This document shows, one piece after another, positions 31,819 to 43,386 of a DNA stretch of 64,000 nt (position 1 is its first letter; the number at the start of each line of letters is the position of its first letter). Source of the stretch: Proales similis (Eukaryota > Rotifera > Eurotatoria > Ploima > Proalidae); assembly GCA_019059635.1 (NCBI GenBank), contig JAGVRJ010000014.1:372001-436000 (forward strand), in the 5' to 3' direction. Position numbers and translations under genes: made by a program. The notes beneath the pieces were generated by a model. That model saw nothing but the letters and a program-made list of their open reading frames with translations, did not search any database and was not told the origin of the DNA.

Positions 31819-33819
31819 CTAGGCGCTAAGTTTGCCGGACAGTTGTCGCTCGATTTCGCCAACGGTCAGGTAGCAGGTGCGGCTTCGGCTCATGCCTCCG
31901 CTGCGCTGAAACCAACGCATCACGTCGTCTTTGTTCACCGACTTCTTTTCGTGCTGAGTGAGCTTGCTCAGCAGACTCTTGAAGTGCGTCTCTTGATTTC
32001 GCTTTTCACTCTGCGCTCTGATCTGATTGAGAAGGCTCTCGATCGACGGACGTTGTGGCTGAGCCGGCTGCTGCTGCGGCTGCGGCTGTTGAATGTGCTG
32101 CACCGAGAGGCTGCCAGTCGACTCGAACGGCTTCAAACTGCTCGACTCGAGTTTGAGCATTTTTCTCAACAAGTCGCTCGTGTTCTCTTTCTCGCTCTTT
32201 TGCTCATGTCCAAGGCTGAATGACTGGCCCTGGAGGTTCTTGACAAGCATTTCGTAGGCGTCGGCGCGCTTGACCTCCTCTTGACGAACAGGAACGGGAG
32301 CCTGAAGCTGTTGATTCTCCAGATCCTTGACGCTGATGGGCACCTGAGTTGGCTGCGGTGCGCGAGCTTGAACAACGGCCTTGGCTGGCTGCGGTGCGAG
32401 CGGAGCCGCAATGATGGTCTTAGTCGGCGGCTGCTTGAGGATGGCCTCCAGCTCGCTGAGCGTCTTGGGCTGGGCAGCGACCTCTTTCAGCTCGCTGGTG
32501 GTCACGCTCTTCTTGATCATGTTGAGCAAGGCCTTGTCGGCGTCGTGCGACTCGGCCGACTCGTTCATGTACATCGATTTGCTGGTCTTTACCGCGCTGC
32601 TCGGCGAGTTCTTGGGCACCTTGGTCGACTGGCGCTTGCTGGGCTTGTTGCGGCGGTTCTCGTTTGCCTTGAGAATCTTCTCGTACTCGCCTGGGAACTG
32701 GACGATGTCAAAGTACTTTTCGGCGTCCCAGTACTTGCCGCTCATGCAATAGCAATAGGCAATGAACAGATCCGGGTGGAGTTTGTCGATGAATCCGGCG
32801 CGCTCATCGCGCAGCTTCATCATGAACTCTTTGTTGTAGCGTCGGTGCTTCTCAGCTTGCTCTTTGTCGCCGCACTGAGAGTGGCCAGTGGTGCAAGAGC
32901 TCACATTACCGCTGCTGCTGCTGCTGCTGTTGGTGCTGCTGTTGCTCGAGTTTGCGTTGCTGTTGTTGTTTGACTTGTCAGCCGCCGAGTCAGTTTTGGG
33001 CGTCTTGTTGTTCTGGCGGTGATGGCGATGGTGCTTGTGCTGTCTTTGCGGCTTTGGCTCATCGCCGTTCGATTTGTTCTGTTTGCCCTCCTCCAGGACG
33101 GCCTTCAGGTCGTTGTGGATCGAGCTAGTCGAGGCGTTCGACGTGAACCTGTGATGGTCTGAGGTGTCGAGCGAAGCGGTCGACTGGCCAGCAGCTTCGG
33201 CCGCAGCGATCTTTTCGTTCAAATTGGCGCAAAACTCTTTGGAGCTCTGCGGCACGTACGAAGTGTCGGTGTCGAATTTGCCCTCTGCTGGCTCGATCTG
33301 ACAAGCGGGATGGCGATCTACGGCCTGTTTGTCTTCCTCAACGCCGTTGGTCTCCTGGCTCTCATGGGCACTGGCTGCCTTCTTCGAGCCGAGCAGCTTG
33401 AACGGGTTGCCTTTGCCGGGCGATTTGGTCTGCTTGTCGGCCGACTTTGAGAATATGCTGTGGAATATTGAGAAGACAGACGACTTGCCGGCCTCGCCAG
33501 CACCGCCAGCGCTCTTGTTGGCGCCTGATTTCTCCTCGTCGCTCGGCTTCTCCAGCAGGCCGCTTTCAATGTGCTGAAGTGAATGCTGGGCATTAAAGCT
33601 GTGATTGAGCGCGTCAAACGCCGATCCGGCCACGTCATACTCGTGCAGCGACGGCGACGAGTAGCAGCTGGGCAGCTTTTTCGGACTCTCGCCCGGATAG
33701 GTTCGGTTGGAGAAGGCGTTGTGCAGGAGCTTTTCAATCGGCGAAGTGGCCTCCTTGACTGGCGAATACTCGGCCGAAGCTGCTTGCCGCTCCTCCTCTC
33801 TCATATCCAGCGGGTTCAT
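31819..33819 (-). CDS. 4E-T (EIF4ENIF1)-like eIF4E-binding protein
   Basis: Single coding exon, 666 aa, largely low-complexity (Ser-, Gln-, Asn- and Pro-rich). The key segment starts at Tyr328: RRYNKEFMMKLRDERAGF, then LHPDLF and GKYWDAEKYF. This follows the 4E-T/Cup layout of a canonical YxxxxL-phi eIF4E-binding motif, a charged linker, a P-x-x-L and a W-D-P-E-(K/R)-(W/Y) element. The usual Leu-phi pair is Met-Met here. The C-terminal half holds Gln/Pro stretches and short Leu-rich helices (SLLNQIRAQSE, FKSLLSKLTQ), as in proteins that recruit decay factors. 4E-T brings eIF4E to P-bodies and represses translation. The frame stays open upstream of the ATG to a TTTTAG acceptor at about 33833, so a spliced leader is likely. 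Remote similarity; the family call is not certain. Confidence 0.65.
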   Translation of the reverse strand: MNPLDMREEERQAASAEYSPVKEATSPIEKLLHNAFSNRTYPGESPKKLPSCYSSPSLHEYDVAGSAFDALNHSFNAQHSLQHIESGLLEKPSDEEKSGANKSAGGAGEAGKSSVFSIFHSIFSKSADKQTKSPGKGNPFKLLGSKKAASAHESQETNGVEEDKQAVDRHPACQIEPAEGKFDTDTSYVPQSSKEFCANLNEKIAAAEAAGQSTASLDTSDHHRFTSNASTSSIHNDLKAVLEEGKQNKSNGDEPKPQRQHKHHRHHRQNNKTPKTDSAADKSNNNSNANSSNSSTNSSSSSSGNVSSCTTGHSQCGDKEQAEKHRRYNKEFMMKLRDERAGFIDKLHPDLFIAYCYCMSGKYWDAEKYFDIVQFPGEYEKILKANENRRNKPSKRQSTKVPKNSPSSAVKTSKSMYMNESAESHDADKALLNMIKKSVTTSELKEVAAQPKTLSELEAILKQPPTKTIIAAPLAPQPAKAVVQARAPQPTQVPISVKDLENQQLQAPVPVRQEEVKRADAYEMLVKNLQGQSFSLGHEQKSEKENTSDLLRKMLKLESSSLKPFESTGSLSVQHIQQPQPQQQPAQPQRPSIESLLNQIRAQSEKRNQETHFKSLLSKLTQHEKKSVNKDDVMRWFQRSGGMSRSRTCYLTVGEIERQLSGKLSA

Positions 33820-35565
33820 GTGATTCTCGACTCTAAAAGCTCAATTCACTCAGTTTAGTCGGCCCGGCGCCAAAAACTTTTCTCAATGAGCACTCTCAAT
33901 CGACTGGACTGGCTCACATTGGCCACAATCAGTCATTCTGATTGAGTTGCTTCAAAGCGAGTGTCGTTTAGAAAGAGACAATCAATAACGTTACGGTTTC
34001 CTCTTTCAAAGCAGCTCTCTTGTGAGCTTAGAAATTAGCGAATGAAGCACAAGCGAATGATCGCTTCTACCCGCAATTTGAACTCATTTAAATAAGCTTT
34101 AAAAACACACACACACACATCCGCACACAATTGCATACACACACACACACACAGTGAAGCGAAGAGGAAAAAAAAAGGGAAAGAGAAGCGCTTGTTTGAA
34201 CATGACTTGTTGTTTGTGAGCCGAGCGATATGATTTGTCGGCTTTAGATTGAGTGAGAGATTTGGCGGCCGCCACCGCGCGCGCATTTATGAAGCTCGTT
34301 CGTCCTTGTCGTTCGCCGATTTTAACAACATTTTAAGCTCTCAAAGCGATGAGCGACCGACACTGATAGCAGAGAAGCGATCACAACAGCATAAACAAGA
34401 TCAAACGCTTTTGTTGAGTAGCAATGGCCATCCTAGACCGAGCCCAGATCTGCAAGCTCCCTCCCCAATCCTGTCCCTCCCTTGAGCTCTCCTCTATGCA
34501 TCTCGCTTGTGTCTGAATTCTCGCTGCTTGCTTGCTTTTCTTTTATTCAGCTTGTCAACCCTGAGTCTTCAACCTGTCTTCAGGCAACCGTTCTCGCACA
34601 TCCGTTGGGCCGCTTTGAGCGACTGGAGAACAGGCATCAGTCGAAACAGAATTAAACGAACGTTGAATGGCGCTTGCAGTCTGAGGTTGCCGAGGGCTGC
34701 AAAATTGGGACAAGTTATGCGAGATTAGGTGCGCACCTGCTCGTCTGTGCGATCGTCGCTCTCGAAGTTAAACACCCGCTGTCTGAACTTTTCTGCAGCG
34801 TCTAAAATAAGACAAGAGCGCCATGCTTCATTAGACTCGCGCCAAATCCATTATGAGCTGCATAATCTGGCTCGCTCTCGGCTTGTCAAAGCGGTGAAGA
34901 GCGATAGGGGGCAGAGAGAGAGAGAGAGAGAAGGGTTCGGGAGGGTGATTTAGGCGATAGAAGTACAAACGAACGATAGATAGAGTCGGGCCGAGGTCGA
35001 TGATGGCCGAATGCGTTCGTGGGAGTATAGTTCCCATTTTAGCTGATCTACAAGAGCCGCATTATGGTTGCATTTTAGAAGAGCGCGTCTGGAGTAGAAA
35101 GCGTCAAGAGACTAATCGGATTTGCATCTAATTCTGGGCATCTAGTCGATCTGCGATCTGCATCAGGTAAGTAGGCGGCGCTCTAATCGACGACACTCGA
35201 GCTCGGCGAACACAAACACTGGCGGCGGTGTCACATAATTTAGCAAATGACTCGGTTGCTGCGCTGCGAGGGCAACGATTGGTGATCGCTCGCTTGACCG
35301 CTACAGTTGAGCGCCACTCTCGCCTCCCTCTCCTCCTGTCCATGCGCGCACGCGTGTGTTTGCGTGCGTGTGCGTAGGCCACTTGACGACGTGTGAGCCA
35401 GAGAGCGACGTGTTCAAAGAGCGAACGCGCATACTTACCGCCGACGGCCCATATGCCGCGTATTAGTTCCTTTTCGTCGTGCAGACAAGCGACTGACACT
35501 ACAACGAGCGAGTCGAGTCGATTCTAGCCGTCGCATATTTTCACATTTGAACCAAGCCTTAAACC
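33820..35565. other. Intergenic, 1.7 kb, divergent promoters
   Basis: It separates two divergent genes. AC repeats lie at 34105-34119 and 34137-34153, and an AG repeat at about 34915-34931. A GTGAGC donor read on the minus strand near 33916 could pair with the acceptor at 33833 as a leader intron of the 4E-T-like gene. No gene is recognised. Confidence 0.4.
34105..34153. repeat. Interrupted AC dinucleotide repeat
   Basis: Two AC tracts separated by about 17 bases, in the divergent intergenic region. Confidence 0.85.
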
Positions 35566-36675
35566 ATGGGCACGTGTCATTGTAGCGGGCAAGCACGCGA
35601 CAAGAATCGCGCAGCGCGCCACCAGCAGCAGCAGCAGCAGCTACCAAAGCAGTCAAAGCGATCGGAGCCGTCTTCGACCAGCGCAGACACAAGCTACAAC
35701 AGTGGTGGCTCGAGCGGCGGGCCTTGTGATATGAGCGTCAGCTGCATCCAAACGCAAACGAACGAGTCATTCGCCGACATTGAGTTCATGTCGACCAGCA
35801 GTGGCAGCGGTCGAGCAGCCAATCGCTTCGGCTTTGTGCCCAGCAGCGTCAACAACAACAACAACTCCAGTGCCGGCCTCCAGTCCAGTGCTGTGCCGGC
35901 GCCATCCATTCAGATAAAAAAGCTGAGCGCCAACTTTGCGGACGTGAAAATCTCGCACCGAGCGCAGCAGCCACTGGCGGCCACGTCGAGCAAGGTACTG
36001 CACAACGCGCTCTCTTCAAGCGCGGTCAACAAATCGCCGTCCCTGTCCTCGGTCTCGTCCGCCGCGTCTGCCCTCAAACCGGTGAAGCAGACGACGGCCT
36101 CCAAAATTCCCTCAACTCGTCTGCCCAGTGCCACACGCTCGCAATCGGCCCGAGCAGTGGACAGAGCTGCAGTTGCCAAGACCGGCATCAAAGAACCGAG
36201 CAAGGAGGCGACCAGCGACCCAAAACGGCCCGCGTCTCGACGACGACGAAACTTTTCTCCCTACAAACTGAAAATTCAAGAGCCAGACAAGCAATGTGTG
36301 GCCAATCAGCGCGACGACAACAACAATCCGATTGAACAAGACTATCAAACGACCAAGACGAGCACGACGACCACCACGAAGGTAACGAGCACAACAACGA
36401 CGACCAGATGGTACAACGAGCCAGAGAGCGCCGCAGAGCCGAGCGATTTGGCCCACTCAGCGCCTGTGGACGAGACCAGCCAGACGAACGACGAGACGAC
36501 AGCGTTTGTTCAACTGGACCTGCATACCTACGAGTCGTTGTTGAACGAAGTTCGTCTGAGCAAACGTTTGCTCGAGAGCCTCGCCGGACTCCTCGCGCCC
36601 AATGAGAGCGCAAATAGCCAGAGCAGCTTTGTAATGGTCGACGAGGCCACTCAGACTGAATCAAGCGTGGAGTAG
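35566..36675 (+). CDS. Orphan Ser/Thr/Gln-rich protein with acylation-type N-terminus
   Basis: Single coding exon, 369 aa, with no recognised domain. The N-terminus MGTCHCSG has Gly2 and Cys4/Cys6, as in myristoylated and palmitoylated membrane-anchored proteins. A Gln run and long low-complexity regions follow, then a basic patch ASRRRRNFSPYKLKIQ and a Thr-rich run. The C-terminal 60 residues are helix-prone (YESLLNEVRLSKRLLESLAGLL) and end VMVDEATQTESSVE. A near repeat, SCIQTQTNESFADIEF, lies near residue 60; Q-T-x-T-x-S motifs of this kind can bind dynein light chain. Splicing is possible, but the frame needs none. Function unknown. Confidence 0.6.
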   Translation: MGTCHCSGQARDKNRAARHQQQQQQLPKQSKRSEPSSTSADTSYNSGGSSGGPCDMSVSCIQTQTNESFADIEFMSTSSGSGRAANRFGFVPSSVNNNNNSSAGLQSSAVPAPSIQIKKLSANFADVKISHRAQQPLAATSSKVLHNALSSSAVNKSPSLSSVSSAASALKPVKQTTASKIPSTRLPSATRSQSARAVDRAAVAKTGIKEPSKEATSDPKRPASRRRRNFSPYKLKIQEPDKQCVANQRDDNNNPIEQDYQTTKTSTTTTTKVTSTTTTTRWYNEPESAAEPSDLAHSAPVDETSQTNDETTAFVQLDLHTYESLLNEVRLSKRLLESLAGLLAPNESANSQSSFVMVDEATQTESSVE

Positions 36676-37388
36676 ACGACGCCACGCTCCACAAATCGCT
36701 AATCTTCCGTTTTATTTTTTTTTTTCTTATCTTAAGCCGCTTTTGCGTTTACAATAACAAGAGTAATCAAAGAGAATAATTCAAACTGCTCGTCGCCTGG
36801 CGCCCATCGATCTCCTCATGAGATTTACAACTCGCACGAATATTTTACGTCCAAATGCCAAGACCAGAGCCGATTAGTCTAATTGCGTAATGCGGGTCTT
36901 GATCGCCATGAGGCCGTAGGGCGCTCGAACACGTTTGATGGTCAATTATGTGCTTGCGGTTCTATGCGAACGAGGAGCAGCACTGCAGCGGGGTCGGAAA
37001 GGGAAGGGAGGATGAGGGGGAGGGAGGGCAGGGTAGTGAGCAAAGGTCTGTATTGCGGTCACTATTCGACTAGAGTACAGTTCAAGCGTCCACTTTCTCC
37101 ATGTCCATCATTCGCGTCTCTCTCGCGTTTCTGTCTACTCAGTTTGTTCTCTCTCTCTCGGCCCTCAGTCTCTTTCTTTCTCTCTTTAGAGAGCGCGCGC
37201 TTTTTTTATAATTAAAATATATTTTATGCTCATGCGAGAATTTAAATGGTGAACGTTTGGCGCAGAAGTGGGCAAAATTAGAATAAGCGAGTGACGACGA
37301 GTCATTCACTCACTCACGCACAGAGAGAGAGAGAGAGAGAGAAAAGCACTGTTTAGAGAGAGAGAGATCACTCGCCCCATGTAGAGAC
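36676..37388. other. Intergenic, upstream of the RhoGAP gene
   Basis: A pyrimidine-rich CT stretch spans about 37100-37190 and AG repeats lie at about 37321-37342 and 37356-37368, close to the RhoGAP start codon. No gene is recognised. Confidence 0.4.
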
Positions 37389-40287
37389 ATGTCGCAGCTC
37401 AAAGGCTTCCTCAAGAAAATCACCGGGTAACTGCACATTGTGGTCACAGTCCGCTGAGTCTAATCGCGTTCATGTCGCAGAGATCCGGTCGCATACGACG
37501 CCCTGTCAAAACAGCCGATTGTGGACGCCGAGACCAAGCTCAATCTGTTCAAAGAGGTGAACAACTCGTCAATCGGCGGCATCGAGAGCTACATCAAGGC
37601 CATGGTGAGCTCGCATCATCGCAGCGATCGTCAATCTAATTTTCGATTCTAACTACTTAAAAGTCAAAGACAGTGGACCAGCAGCTGGCCGAACGATTCG
37701 GCGAATGCCGCGAAATGTTCCGCAAGCACGAGAGCAAAGGCGAGAGTCTGAATGCGAGCACCTCGCATGTGATGGGCTGCGTGCTTGGACGTTTGAGCGA
37801 CGTGCAAATCGACCTGCACAACCAAGTGGTCGACCTGCTGCACGAGATCGAGGCGCAAGTTCTGAAGCCGATGCTCGACTTTCAGAAAGAGGCCACACTG
37901 GTCAAAGAGAACCGCAAGGAGCTCAAGGACGCCTACGACAAGATAGAACAGTGCCGCAGCAGTCTGGAAAAGGCGAGACGCGAGGCGGACAATGCGCAAC
38001 GCGGCGCCAACTCGCAGTCTTCTCGTCTTACCATCATCGGCACAGGCGACCTGAGCAAGAAGGTGCACGATCTGACCCGAGTGGAGGAGAAAGTCGCCCG
38101 GCTCGAGCGAGAGCTCGACGACGCCAATGCGCTCGTCACTGAAAAACACGACAAGTACACCGAGAGCCTTTACAAGCGAGTGGCGGACGAGTGCGCCCTG
38201 ACGCAGTCATACGTCAACTTTCTGAACGCGCAGAGGCGCTTCCATCAGCACGCGCTTGCTCGCATCGACCGCGTCCTGCCCGGCCTAAACGAGTCGTTGG
38301 AGGCTTACAGTCGCAAGCCAGTGTTCGGCTCGCCGCTCATCGAGAGCATTGAGAAGATGAATCAGCTCGCCGGCCAGTCGACATCCTCCGACCCTCAGCA
38401 GCAGGCGCAACTTGTCTCGCCCGTTATTCGACGTCTGATCGAAGCCATGTACAAACACAACGCTTTAAACGAAGAAGGAATATTCCGAGTGACCGGCAGC
38501 CGCATCAAAATGAACTGCCTGCTGAACGCGATCGACGCCGGCTACATCGAATTCATCGACTTGGCCAACGACTTTGACGTTCATTGTCTGGCCGGTGTTT
38601 TGAAGCAGTACATTCGCGAGCTGCCCGACTCGATCCTCTGCAACAGCTTGTACTCGGACTGGCTCGCAGCGCTTCGGTACTCCTCGCCATCCCGTCTCCA
38701 TCCGTTTGCCTCTAAGCTCACACTTGTCTCATTTTGGCCTCAATTCAGCTCGCCGATCGATCAGAAACTAGACGCGTTCAAGCAAACTCTGGACCGCTTG
38801 CCGAGAGCCAACTATGAGAACCTGAGGTGAGCCTGTCGATGACTTGACAGATTGCCGATCAGCGTTTAACTGCTGCTGCTGCTGCGACCTTTAGATACTT
38901 GATCAAGTTCTTGGCCCAGATTGTGGACAATTCAGAGCGGACCCGAATGACCAGCACAAACATGGGCATTTGCTTTGGCGTGAACTTGATCGGTAACTCG
39001 CAGTCGCTTGGCTTCGGTGTGGCCAGCGCCGAGAACAGCCAACTTGCTCAAACGATTGACATCAGCACGGCGACCAGTGTCTTTGACTTTTTGCTCTCCA
39101 ATCACGAGAGGCTCTTTCCGTCGGCCGCGGTCAGCTTTCAGCGCGAGGCAAAAAGCGTTGCTCCTCCGCGTCACTTGAACAAGCATCATGCGACAGTGGC
39201 ATCGAACGGCGACTCACTGCACTCAGCTCGTCACGTGGACGCAGCCGGCTCGGGCCCAGACGGCAGCCACAGACAGGAGCGGGCTCGCACGCCGGGCCGA
39301 CACGTCAAGAACAACTCGGTTGACTTGCGCATGCACGAGTCGGTCAACGACAGCCTGAGCGCTTCCAACACAAGTCTGAACAAAGCGTTGAACCATTCGA
39401 TGGCCAACTCGCTCGAGTAAGTGAATTTTGTGATTGAAAATCAATGACGAGTTTATGGCTCATCGACAAGCAACAGCTCAATAGCGACGAGTCCAAATTT
39501 GAGAAGCAAAAAGCAAGCGCCCGCGCCTCCGCCAAAGAGCCAGAACAGCTCGCAGCTCAATCAGAGCGAGACAAACTCGCCGTCGTTCAATCAGCTCTCT
39601 CAGCAGCTGACAAGTCTGAACCGGGCCGATTCGACAGCAGCCACCTCGTCGCCAATGTCTACTTCGATTGTGATCACGCCCGCGCGTACTCCAGGTGAGC
39701 GCACTTTTCACATTCAGCTCAGCTCTCAATCGAACAAATTCGCAGAGACAGAGAGACGAGTTGACGACTCGCTTCGATCAAGTAGAAGAAACGAAGACGA
39801 CAATCAAAAGCTCGAGCAAGAGACGCCGCTCATTCAAAGCGTTCTGAACAAATCGGCGGCCCAACTAATCGAGAGGCCGAATCAGCCGCCGCCACAGGCG
39901 CCCAATCGAATGCCGATCGGATTTAACATTCCGAGCCTGTTCCACTCGGAGGCCAACGGTGGCGAGCAGCCAACACCCTTCGTAGACGAGCCGCAGATCG
40001 AGGGCCCAGAAGCAGGCCAGAGCGGCACAGCTTCGCGCGAGGCGATCAAAAGTGAAAAGCCATTTGCCGCCAGACAGACGCCAGAGAGCCCAGAGATCGG
40101 CAAGGAGCCGCTGCTAGAGGCGCCGGTCGAGGCGGTTCGTCCCCGCAAGCCGTCGATGCCGCGCAAGCCGGGCGCATTGATCGCCGCCCAAATAAGCAAA
40201 TTTCAATCCAAAATGAACGAGGATGCTCGTTCGAGCCCAGACGAGCGCAAGCAAATCAAATTCGGCTCCGAGGTCACTTCTCTTTAG
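37389..40287 (+). CDS. BAR-RhoGAP protein, ARHGAP17/44 (RICH) family
   Basis: Seven exons: 37389-37426, 37481-37604, 37664-38676, 38749-38826, 38895-39416, 39492-39694 and 39746-40287 (839 aa). Residues about 1-260 form a helical BAR domain that senses membrane curvature. The RhoGAP domain (about 275-475) has the arginine-finger segment NEEGIFRVTGS, LAGVLKQYIRELP, RLPRANYENLRYLIKFL and MGICFGVNLI. The tail is Pro/Ser-rich with SH3-ligand-like APAPPPK and PRKPSMPRKPG. The family turns off Cdc42/Rac at junctions and endocytic sites. The first exon encodes only 12 codons. Introns at 38677-38748 (72 nt) and 39695-39745 (51 nt) lack in-frame stops and would be read through if kept; domain homology supports removing the first. 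Confidence 0.88.
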
Positions 40288-41180
40288 CAGCTTAGGGAGT
40301 GAGCGAGCGTCCTTTAACCGCTTCCTGACCACACACACACAGGACTCAGGGCCAACTAGTCGGCGGCTCTCTGTTTAATAACAATTCTATTTTATTTGCA
40401 TTTTATTCTATTTATAAGCAAATTTGCGTTCTACAATTAAATCGACGCCTTTACGTCGTCATTCAGTCTAATCCGCTCGATAATTGTAAATCAACAATAG
40501 CGCACAGTATTAGACTCTTTTTCAATTCAATTGAACTCCACCCGAGAATGAGAGCAGAGCCGGAAGAATTTCTCTTTGCAGAGAGCTGGAGCTAAAGAGC
40601 GGCGTTTTCGATTGCCGCCCAATCCACACAACTGGCATCACCAGTGTGCACTTCTGATCGAGCGAGGCCTTGATTCCCGATACCAGTTCTCTCTCTCTTC
40701 TTCCAATCTTCTTTACTTTCGTCTATTTTAACACTGTGTCGCATTTATTTTAATAAATGCCTCCTTCTGCTCGTCATTCAGCGATGCGAGCGAGCGCTCA
40801 ATTCTGCCTTGCATTCATTCTTCCTTAAACTGGAAACGAGCGCAAATTAATGAAAATCTGGTCACTTGTCCAGGCCTCGCAATAATTCAGTGCAAGTGTT
40901 TTATTAAATTAAATGGACTTCAATCAAGCAATCGCGCATCTTGCAAAAGTTTTGGATCGATGGCTGGCTGCTCAAGTGTTCGCGCTCGGGTTGAATGCGC
41001 CTTAAGAAAAGTGAAGAGGCAATGCATAGGACGTTTAAGAGAGAGAGAGAGCCAAGCGAGACTGGCGGTTGAATTGCTAAACTAAACGGTCAAACAATAA
41101 GGAGAGAGAGACAATCAGACGAACGACGACGATGCTGCTTGGTTGATAATGGAATGGGAGCCAGTTGGTGAAGGCAGTGA
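40288..41180. other. Intergenic between convergent RhoGAP and ribophorin genes
   Basis: A CA repeat lies just after the RhoGAP stop (about 40331-40342). A plus-strand AATAAA occurs near 40751. GA tracts lie at about 41038-41050 and 41101-41111. No gene is recognised. Confidence 0.4.
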
Positions 41181-42922
41181 CTAAAACATGATTCTCTTCA
41201 ATTGTTCTTTTTGGCCTCGTCCTTCATCAAGTTGCTTTACTGCCTGATTGAACGAATCGGACTGAGTGTTTACCTTGACTGGCGCAGGCGTGATCGAGAA
41301 ATCGATTCGCACCAGAATAATGATCAGCAAGAAGAGCGCAAATATGAAGGCGGAGGCCAAGAGCGGCTCGACTGCGATCATGCTCTTTGAGAAGCGGTAG
41401 GAGAGCTGCACGAATTGATCGGATTAGATTGGTGACTGCGGCAGAGTAAAGTGGCGCTCACTTCAAAGTCAAGAATGTGATTCTCGACCAAGTTCTTCTT
41501 CCTCATGACTAGAACAGGTCGTCCGACGGTGTCCAAATACGTGTAGTGGGTCTCGGTTCCGACTATTTGCACATCGTAGGGCGCTTTGAGCTCAATGTTC
41601 CTAAAAAAAGATGCCAGGATGAGAGTTTTGGGCGCAGAGTTGGACCCAGAGAGTGCATCGATGCGCTTACGATGAGAACTCGGGCAAAATGACGCGAACG
41701 ACGGCCTCTTCGATGAACTGGTCGTCGTAGAGATGGTCGACCAGTCTCATTTTCAGCTTGAACTGATCGCCCTGGTTGAACAGATATTGATAGACGGGCA
41801 CATTGTATCCGACTGTGTAGTGAGTTCTCCAGCCGCCGAACAGCGGATAGCGGGGTCTGAGCTCAAGCTCGACTGGCTCCGAAGATCGTCGACTGCTTGG
41901 CCTTCTCAAGTTGGAAGTCGAAATGTTGCCGATCTCGTCTCGGTAGTAGACGTCGTCGGCAGTCGGCGGCAGCAGAGTTTTGATCGATTTGACCGACGAA
42001 GCGCCGCCAATCTTCCTCATGTAGTCGAATCGTGAGAACGAGCCCTTCAGTTTGGCGCCCGAATGGTACATGTCGACGACCTCGGTGACTGCAATGTTGC
42101 CCCAGTGAGAGATTTCGATCTCGCGAGTCAGACGACTGACGGTCAAGAACGGCGCGTTATTCTCAAAGTGGATTCGCATTTCGCTCTGGGCCAAATGAGT
42201 TCAAGTTCGAAGCTTTAGCGAGTCAAGTCGATCAAGTCACCTTTTGAGAGGGCGCCACATCCTCGTATGGGCCGTACTTGATGCTCGAGTCGGTCTTGGT
42301 GGTCGGATTGAGTTGCGAGTAGCTCTCGGCTCGGTCGCTTGCCAGATTGACCACCGTCTTCTGGGTCTTGGTCTTGTACAGCGAATAGACGTAGTGGTTG
42401 CCGACAAACAAGACCAGCTGCTTCTCGGTTTGCTCTATCTCCTCCGGGAAGGGACGAAGCAGCTTGGAGAAGACAAGCTCGACTTCAAACGTGACAGACT
42501 GGCCGGCCGACAGGGCCGATGGCAGAGTGATCTCATAGACTCGGTCCCTACACCGACACAGAGAGAGAGACAGGTGAATGTTGCAGGCCACAACAAGCAG
42601 ATGGATGAAGACAAACTCACTTGTCGGTTAATCGGCCTGACAGCACATCAGCCGGTTTCTTTTCGCCTTTGGCGGCAGGCACTCGGGCCTGGATGAACGC
42701 CAGATTGTCAACGTGCTCGGGTTCCAGCAAGAACTTGTAGGTGCGGGCCTGGCCGCTCTTGGCCTCGTTTTGCACGGTGATCACATGGTTGACGTTTACC
42801 AAGCTGCTGGTGAGATCGATGCTTCGCTCTATTTTGGTGTTTACCAAGTCCGCGTCGGACTGGCCGCAAACGGCCACAAACACGCAGGCGAGCGCCAAAA
42901 GTAGACTCAATCTTTTGTTCAT
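41181..42922 (-). CDS. RPN1: Ribophorin I, oligosaccharyltransferase subunit 1
   Basis: Five exons in minus-strand order: 42922-42621, 42547-42241, 42185-41671, 41600-41462 and 41405-41181 (495 aa). A signal peptide ([16 protein letters not shown]) leads a long lumenal region with family signatures: [65 protein letters not shown] and [15 protein letters not shown]. One membrane segment ([16 protein letters not shown]) and a short charged cytosolic tail close it. The protein is part of the ER complex that N-glycosylates nascent chains. It is about 100 residues shorter than the human protein (607), mainly because the cytosolic tail is reduced. Confidence 0.95.
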
Positions 42923-43386
42923 CTGAAAAAGCGTAAAAGCGACTCGTTCAGTGAGCGGGCGTGATGCTTCTTTAGCAAAGCCTTGTCGACTAGAACCAAG
43001 GCAGAAGTCGAATCAATGTCAAGCAGAGAACGCGCCAGCACCAATACCGCTACGCACGTTCGCTCTTCATCTAACACGTATGCAAAATCAGTGACGAATG
43101 CACATCAAACGTGCAACCATAACTAAAGCCTTCAACTGTCCAACTGTACCCTCGGCGCCAGTCAGAGCCAACTTGACATTTGCCAGCACTCGGCTAACTT
43201 GACTTACGCTCGACAAACAGCCGACAACCTGAGCCAATCTAAAGCACCGTTGCACGTTCAAGTACTCTTTATTCTCGACAAAGGGACAGGCCCGGCCATA
43301 GACGAAGCCAGGCGACCAGCAAGGGTCTAGTACAATTCAAAAATCGGGTCAGTTTAACGGGTCAGTAGAATAGGAGGGGGGGGGGG
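42923..43386. other. Upstream region of ribophorin I and 3' flank of the ionotropic receptor
   Basis: No gene is recognised. An 11-base G run at 43376-43386 abuts the receptor stop codon. A minus-strand AATAAA (TTTATT) lies near 43268. Confidence 0.4.

Noticed and set aside
34105-34153. Interrupted repeats considered as a CRISPR-like or satellite array
   Set aside because: They are simple AC dinucleotide tracts with no conserved repeat-spacer structure, and the genome is eukaryotic.
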